Shown piece after piece: positions 60,623 through 64,000 of a DNA stretch of 64,000 nt. The notes under the pieces were generated by a model, which worked only from the letters and a program-made list of their open reading frames with translations, was not told the DNA's origin and ran no database searches. Made by a program: the position numbers and the translations under genes. This DNA comes from JAIOSM01 sp023143455 (GTDB taxonomy: Bacteria > Desulfobacterota > Desulfobacteria > Desulfobacterales > Desulfobacteraceae), in contig DAOVTW010000002.1 in assembly GCA_030632885.1 (NCBI GenBank), positions 1-64,000 of the forward strand, given 5' to 3'. The stretch's first letter is position 1. Each line of letters opens with the position of its first letter.

Positions 60623-61471
60623 ATGGTTGCAATGCAAGAGTTGGTAAAAGAGATTAAACAATTAAAGCCAATTCCGGCGATTGTAAATCAGATTATTGAA
60701 ATTATTGACAAGCCAGATTCTTCAATGAAAGATATTGCAAAAATAATTAAATATGATCCTGCTGTAACTGCTAATCTTTTAAAGATTTGCAATTCGGCTT
60801 ATTTTGGTCTTAAAGAACCTGCTGAATCGGTTGAAGATGCTGTGTCTTTGATAGGTATTGATCAAATTGTCGAGCTTGTTCTTATGAAGTCTGGAGCAAG
60901 TGTTCTTGGCTGTAAACTTGATGGATATGGGTTTGCTGAAGGGGCAATGTGGAAATATTCAGTTTCATCAGCTTTAATTGCAAAGCAGATAGCAAATAGA
61001 CTGTCTATGGAAAATAAAAATACAATATTTACTGCATCATTATTAAAAGATATCGGCAAGACAGTCCTTGATAAGTTTGTTTCTAACAGTTTTGAAAAAA
61101 TAAATGCTCTTGTTTTAAATCAGAATATGGGTTTTATAGAAGCAGAAAAGAAAATCCTTGGAGTAGACCATTCAGAGCTTGGAGCAATGATTGCAAAAAT
61201 CTGGAAGTTCAGTCCTAAAATGGTAACCATTATTCGGAATCATCATTGCCAGGATAGTTCCATGTATAAAGATAAGGACGTTGCAGTTGTATATTTTGCA
61301 GATTGTGTTTGTATGATGTTTGGTATAGGTATTGGAGCTGATAATATTGCATATAGGTTTCATAAGGAAGCTATGGAAGAGCTTGGTATAAATGCCAGTG
61401 AAATGCCTGAAATAATAATTGAGTTTTCAGAAAATATGCAAAAAGTAGAAGAACTTTTAAACATGGTTTGA
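60623..61471 (+). CDS. HDOD-domain signalling protein
   Basis: 282 residues. HDOD hallmarks: LKPIPAIVNQIIEII (~12), KYDPAVTANLLKICNSAYFG (~40-60), SVEDAVSLIGIDQIVELVL, then KDIGKTVLDKF (HD-like, ~140) and HHC. HDOD proteins link signalling to motility or c-di-GMP without known catalysis. ATG 60623 follows AGGAGAGGTG; further upstream in-frame codons are not needed. 126 bases after the GGDEF gene on the same strand. Confidence 0.88.
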   Translation: MVAMQELVKEIKQLKPIPAIVNQIIEIIDKPDSSMKDIAKIIKYDPAVTANLLKICNSAYFGLKEPAESVEDAVSLIGIDQIVELVLMKSGASVLGCKLDGYGFAEGAMWKYSVSSALIAKQIANRLSMENKNTIFTASLLKDIGKTVLDKFVSNSFEKINALVLNQNMGFIEAEKKILGVDHSELGAMIAKIWKFSPKMVTIIRNHHCQDSSMYKDKDVAVVYFADCVCMMFGIGIGADNIAYRFHKEAMEELGINASEMPEIIIEFSENMQKVEELLNMV

Positions 61472-61480
61472 ACAATCAGG

Positions 61481-62659
61481 TTAAACTATGCAAGTTAATA
61501 GGAAAATATCCAAGCCTCCATGATAAAAAGACCTTATTGCACTTTTTTGAAAATTATAATTTTTTAAAAGATGCTTTTCCGGCATAATAATTCCAACGCT
61601 CCATCCTTTAAAATCTTGTTCAAGTTTTTTCCCGATTTCATTATAAAATGAGGATAAAGTTTGTTGGTTGCCAATTCTCTTTCCATAGGGAGGATTTAGT
61701 ATAAGGACTCCCTTTTCTGTTGTAAATTTTTCAGGAATAATAGTGAAAAAATCAGCTTTCTGAATTTCAATGTTGTTAAAGTCATGCTTTTGTAAATTTT
61801 TTTTACAAGCCAAGATAGCTTTACCATCAATATCAGATGCAAAGATATCCTTTTTTATGCTTGATTCAAATTTATTTTGAGCATGTTTTTTTATATAGTT
61901 CCACTTTTCTTCTCTAAAGCATTGCCATTCTTCAAAAGCAAAGTTTCTAAAAAACCCGGGAGGGATATTTTGTTTAAACATGGAAGCTTCAAGGGAAAAA
62001 GTTCCAGACCCGCACATGGGATCAATAAGAACATCATCTTTGGAAAATTGGGTAAATAAAAGTACAGCCCAGGCAAGGTTTTCGCGAAGAGGAGCATGAG
62101 TTGTGGTTTCTTTGATACCTCTTTTATGTAGGAGATCTCCGCTACTGTCTAACGAGATTTCAAAGCGATCATTTTCAGCTCTGATAAATATATCATGAGA
62201 GATATCTTCTTTGATATTGGGTAGCCTGTTGTCATGGGTTAATAGTTTGTCAGATATTATCGCATCGGCTCTTTGGGCAATGGCACTGGTATGATAGAGC
62301 CTTGATTTTTTTGTTGAAACATGGAAATTCAGTTTTGCGTTTTTTTGAAGTAGGAGTTCCCAGTCATATTTTCCAAGTTTTTCTTCCAGAGTTGAAAAAT
62401 TTTCAGCTTTAAATTCTGCAATTCTCATTAAAATTCTTATTGGTATACGCAAGTGCAGATTTGCAAGATAACAATCATGAATTTTACCAAAAAATTCAAC
62501 GCCACCTTCTCTAATATTTATTTTTTTGGATTTTATATTTAGATTATTAATTTCATTGACCAGAAGTGTTTTTAATCCAGGCGCGCAAGATGCAAAAAAA
62601 GTATGTTTTCTTGCAATAACGTTTCTTTTAATTCTTTTTTCAAGAGCGGTTTTTTTCAT
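61481..62659 (-). CDS. THUMP-domain class I SAM RNA methyltransferase (RlmL-like)
   Basis: 392 residues. A THUMP domain (~45-165) is followed by an N6-adenine-type methyltransferase: DPMCGSGTFSLEA (~202), then FASDIDGKAI and the catalytic NPPYGKRIG (~325). It matches the N-terminal half of RlmL, which methylates G2445 of 23S rRNA, or TrmN-like enzymes. The C-terminal RlmK half is absent. Convergent with the HDOD gene. Confidence 0.88.
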   Translation of the reverse strand: MKKTALEKRIKRNVIARKHTFFASCAPGLKTLLVNEINNLNIKSKKINIREGGVEFFGKIHDCYLANLHLRIPIRILMRIAEFKAENFSTLEEKLGKYDWELLLQKNAKLNFHVSTKKSRLYHTSAIAQRADAIISDKLLTHDNRLPNIKEDISHDIFIRAENDRFEISLDSSGDLLHKRGIKETTTHAPLRENLAWAVLLFTQFSKDDVLIDPMCGSGTFSLEASMFKQNIPPGFFRNFAFEEWQCFREEKWNYIKKHAQNKFESSIKKDIFASDIDGKAILACKKNLQKHDFNNIEIQKADFFTIIPEKFTTEKGVLILNPPYGKRIGNQQTLSSFYNEIGKKLEQDFKGWSVGIIMPEKHLLKNYNFQKSAIRSFYHGGLDIFLLTCIV

Positions 62660-62800
62660 AGTATTGGTTTATATAGTATAATAGTTATTTGTCAATTGCT
62701 ATATGCTGCCAAGGTGGTTTGCACTTTAAAGGATGGAAGTTCCGGGAAGCTTTTAACGCTCTGGCTTGTTTGATCGCTTATGACTAACAGTTTCAGTAGA

Positions 62801-62838
62801 TATGAAGCTGTTCAACGATATTATTAAACAGCTTCATA
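62801..62838. terminator. 12-bp perfect hairpin between two minus-strand genes
   Basis: TATGAAGCTGTT and AACAGCTTCATA are exact reverse complements around a 14-base AT-rich loop. The T-run (TGTTTTTATT) follows on the plus strand; on the minus strand, where the cytochrome gene ends, the stem is not followed by T's. It may act as a terminator for plus-strand RNA or as a stabiliser of the cytochrome mRNA. Confidence 0.5.
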
Positions 62839-62853
62839 TGTTTTTATTAATAT

Positions 62854-64000
62854 TTATTTTTTAAATAATTCGGGAGGCTTTGTCTTATTTCCGGTAGAAT
62901 TCGGGAAATCTTTTGCCACATAAGCCTTCTCTCCAGTTTTGATAAGATGGTTGGCCTCTTCCATGAATTTAACATATCGTTTTTTTAATTCATAAAATCC
63001 ATGCCACCATGAATAGTCTGGTGCCATCATTGCAGCTCCCATCCTAGCTCGACGACCTTCATGATGCCATAGTTCGTAATATTCCACTTCAAGCTGCTCA
63101 TCAAAAAATCTGGTTTTATCAAGAAGTCCTTTACTATAAAGTTCATCTAACTTTGCTTTTGCTGGTTTAAAATATACTTCATTATATTCTTCTATGGTCT
63201 TATCCATCTGACTGTAATGAGCCTCAATCCATTTTTTTCCATGGCATTGCTTACAAACTTCCTGCATTTTTTGTCTTTCTTCTTTCCAGTTGGTTTTGGA
63301 GGGGAACGGTTTAAAGTCTTCAGGTCTTATTGTTAAAGGGGCCTGAAGTTCCCAGGATAGGCGTTCAGTAACGTCGTGGGAAGTCATCACTGTTCCTGCA
63401 CCTGACATATGACAGGAAGCACATGTAGGGCCTCTAAAATCAACACCGGGCGTCCATGTTCCAGGAGCTGCTTTCCAGTTATATTCATCACCAAAGGCAT
63501 CGTATATACCTCCGTGCTTTGACTCAGTGAAGATTTCAATTTGAGGATGATCCGGACCTAGATGGCACTGACCACAGGCCTGGGGTTTTCGTGCTTCCAT
63601 AATCGAGAATCGATGACGTGTATGGCAGCTTGTACAACTGCCCTTGCTGCCATCCATGTTTACTCTACCCACACCGACATTAGGCCAGGTTTCAGGAGTG
63701 AGTTCTTTATTTTCCATTTTTAATATAGTTCCATGGCAGTGATAGCAACCATTAACCCTTTCAAAATCACTATTCATACCATTGTTCAACCAAGGATCAA
63801 TTTTCCAAATAATTTCAAGAGTGTTGGCATGCTTGCTTTTACTATATTGTATTGCCTCATCTGGGTGGCATCTGGAACAATCTTTAGGAGTTACTACAGC
63901 AGAGACTGGTACCATATTTTTTTTCTGGCCATATTTTGTATCATTTGACTCATATTCTTTATAATGAGATTGACTCACATCAGCATCATGGGGTTCAGCA
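62854..64000 (-). CDS. Octaheme HAO-family cytochrome c (5' end beyond the window)
   Basis: The frame is open to the window edge, so the N-terminus is missing; GTG 63978 is internal. The visible 382 codons hold six CxxCH sites (CSRCH, CYHCH, CTSCH, CGQCH, CASCH, CKQCH), with spacing and flanks of the hydroxylamine oxidoreductase family (HLGPDHPQIEIFTESKHGG; TCASCHMSGAGTVMTSHDVTER). Two further hemes should lie upstream. In anaerobes this family generally reduces nitrite or hydroxylamine in the periplasm. Whether a protein-heme crosslinking Tyr is present cannot be settled here. Confidence 0.85.
   Translation of the reverse strand, partial: AEPHDADVSQSHYKEYESNDTKYGQKKNMVPVSAVVTPKDCSRCHPDEAIQYSKSKHANTLEIIWKIDPWLNNGMNSDFERVNGCYHCHGTILKMENKELTPETWPNVGVGRVNMDGSKGSCTSCHTRHRFSIMEARKPQACGQCHLGPDHPQIEIFTESKHGGIYDAFGDEYNWKAAPGTWTPGVDFRGPTCASCHMSGAGTVMTSHDVTERLSWELQAPLTIRPEDFKPFPSKTNWKEERQKMQEVCKQCHGKKWIEAHYSQMDKTIEEYNEVYFKPAKAKLDELYSKGLLDKTRFFDEQLEVEYYELWHHEGRRARMGAAMMAPDYSWWHGFYELKKRYVKFMEEANHLIKTGEKAYVAKDFPNSTGNKTKPPELFKK

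Noticed and set aside
62801..62838. Terminator for the cytochrome gene
   Set aside because: The stem is perfect, but on the minus strand no T-run follows it; the T-run is on the plus strand, so direction is wrong for that gene.
1..64000. CRISPR arrays, prophage, rRNA operons or complete insertion sequences
   Set aside because: No regularly spaced repeats, integrase, transposase or rRNA-like sequence was seen on reading either strand.

Overview
The window is AT-rich, densely coded bacterial DNA. I infer a low-GC sulfate-reducing Desulfobacterota of the Desulfobacter/Desulfobacula kind. The grounds are c-type cytochromes with many CxxCH motifs, an acyl-CoA metabolism built on a fused B12 mutase (IcmF), branched-chain-type ABC transport coupled to acyl-CoA ligases, a YedE/TusA/DUF3343 selenium-type module and sigma-54 promoters. 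No rRNA, tRNA, CRISPR array or intact insertion sequence was seen. Taxonomy is inference only.

Layout. 1-1.7 kb is a decaying defence/toxin-antitoxin corner (truncated Mrr, shattered YefM antitoxin, YoeB-like toxin lacking its catalytic His, VanZ-like protein). 1.9-9.2 kb is a TetR-controlled short/branched-chain acyl-CoA operon (TetR, IcmF, thiolase, 3-hydroxybutyryl-CoA dehydrogenase, M24 peptidase). 9.2-15.1 kb holds a ferredoxin/flavodoxin-like protein with a tetraheme cytochrome lipoprotein, a CDF cation exporter, a methanogen-type thymidylate synthase, a MarR regulator and a YgiQ radical-SAM protein. 15.2-21.1 kb is more accessory: orphan fragments, a three-gene CDP-alcohol/head-group cassette (LicC-like cytidylyltransferase, PLP enzyme, CDP-alcohol phosphatidyltransferase), a metallophosphoesterase behind a sigma-54 promoter, and cyanophycin-gene remnants. 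21.1-28.6 kb has an orphan primase-helicase, the threonine-to-glycine pair tdh-kbl and two histidine kinases.

28.6-38.1 kb is a large transport/activation operon: atypical acyl-CoA ligase, livG, long-chain acyl-CoA ligase, livH, livM, livK, livF and a UspA-receiver fusion. It is preceded by the same GAGCGCTC palindrome found in front of the TetR gene, so both operons probably form one regulon for uptake, activation and oxidation of fatty or related acids. 38.1-42.9 kb holds an MFS transporter, a glycosyltransferase and a PIF1-type helicase. 42.9-45.0 kb is a DAHP synthase-prephenate dehydratase fusion preceded by what reads as a complete phenylalanine attenuator: a consensus promoter, a 28-residue leader peptide with three consecutive Phe codons, and mutually exclusive antiterminator and terminator hairpins. 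45.1-48.1 kb is a GC-richer operon (two NifU-like proteins, FmdB zinc ribbon, gamma-carbonic-anhydrase-like protein, crotonase) with tandem sigma-70 and sigma-54 promoters. 48.1-50.9 kb is the selenium-type module. 50.9-62.7 kb is mostly housekeeping and signalling (nucleotidyltransferase pair, TcdA, CrcB, TatD, DUF362, DHH, MobB, PanC, HD, GGDEF, HDOD, THUMP methyltransferase). The window ends inside an octaheme HAO-family cytochrome.

Most notable signals: the Phe attenuator; the shared TetR operator; several promoters whose predicted start point coincides with the ATG (candidate leaderless mRNAs); three sigma-54 promoters; the head-group cassette; and the parallel decay of toxin and antitoxin.
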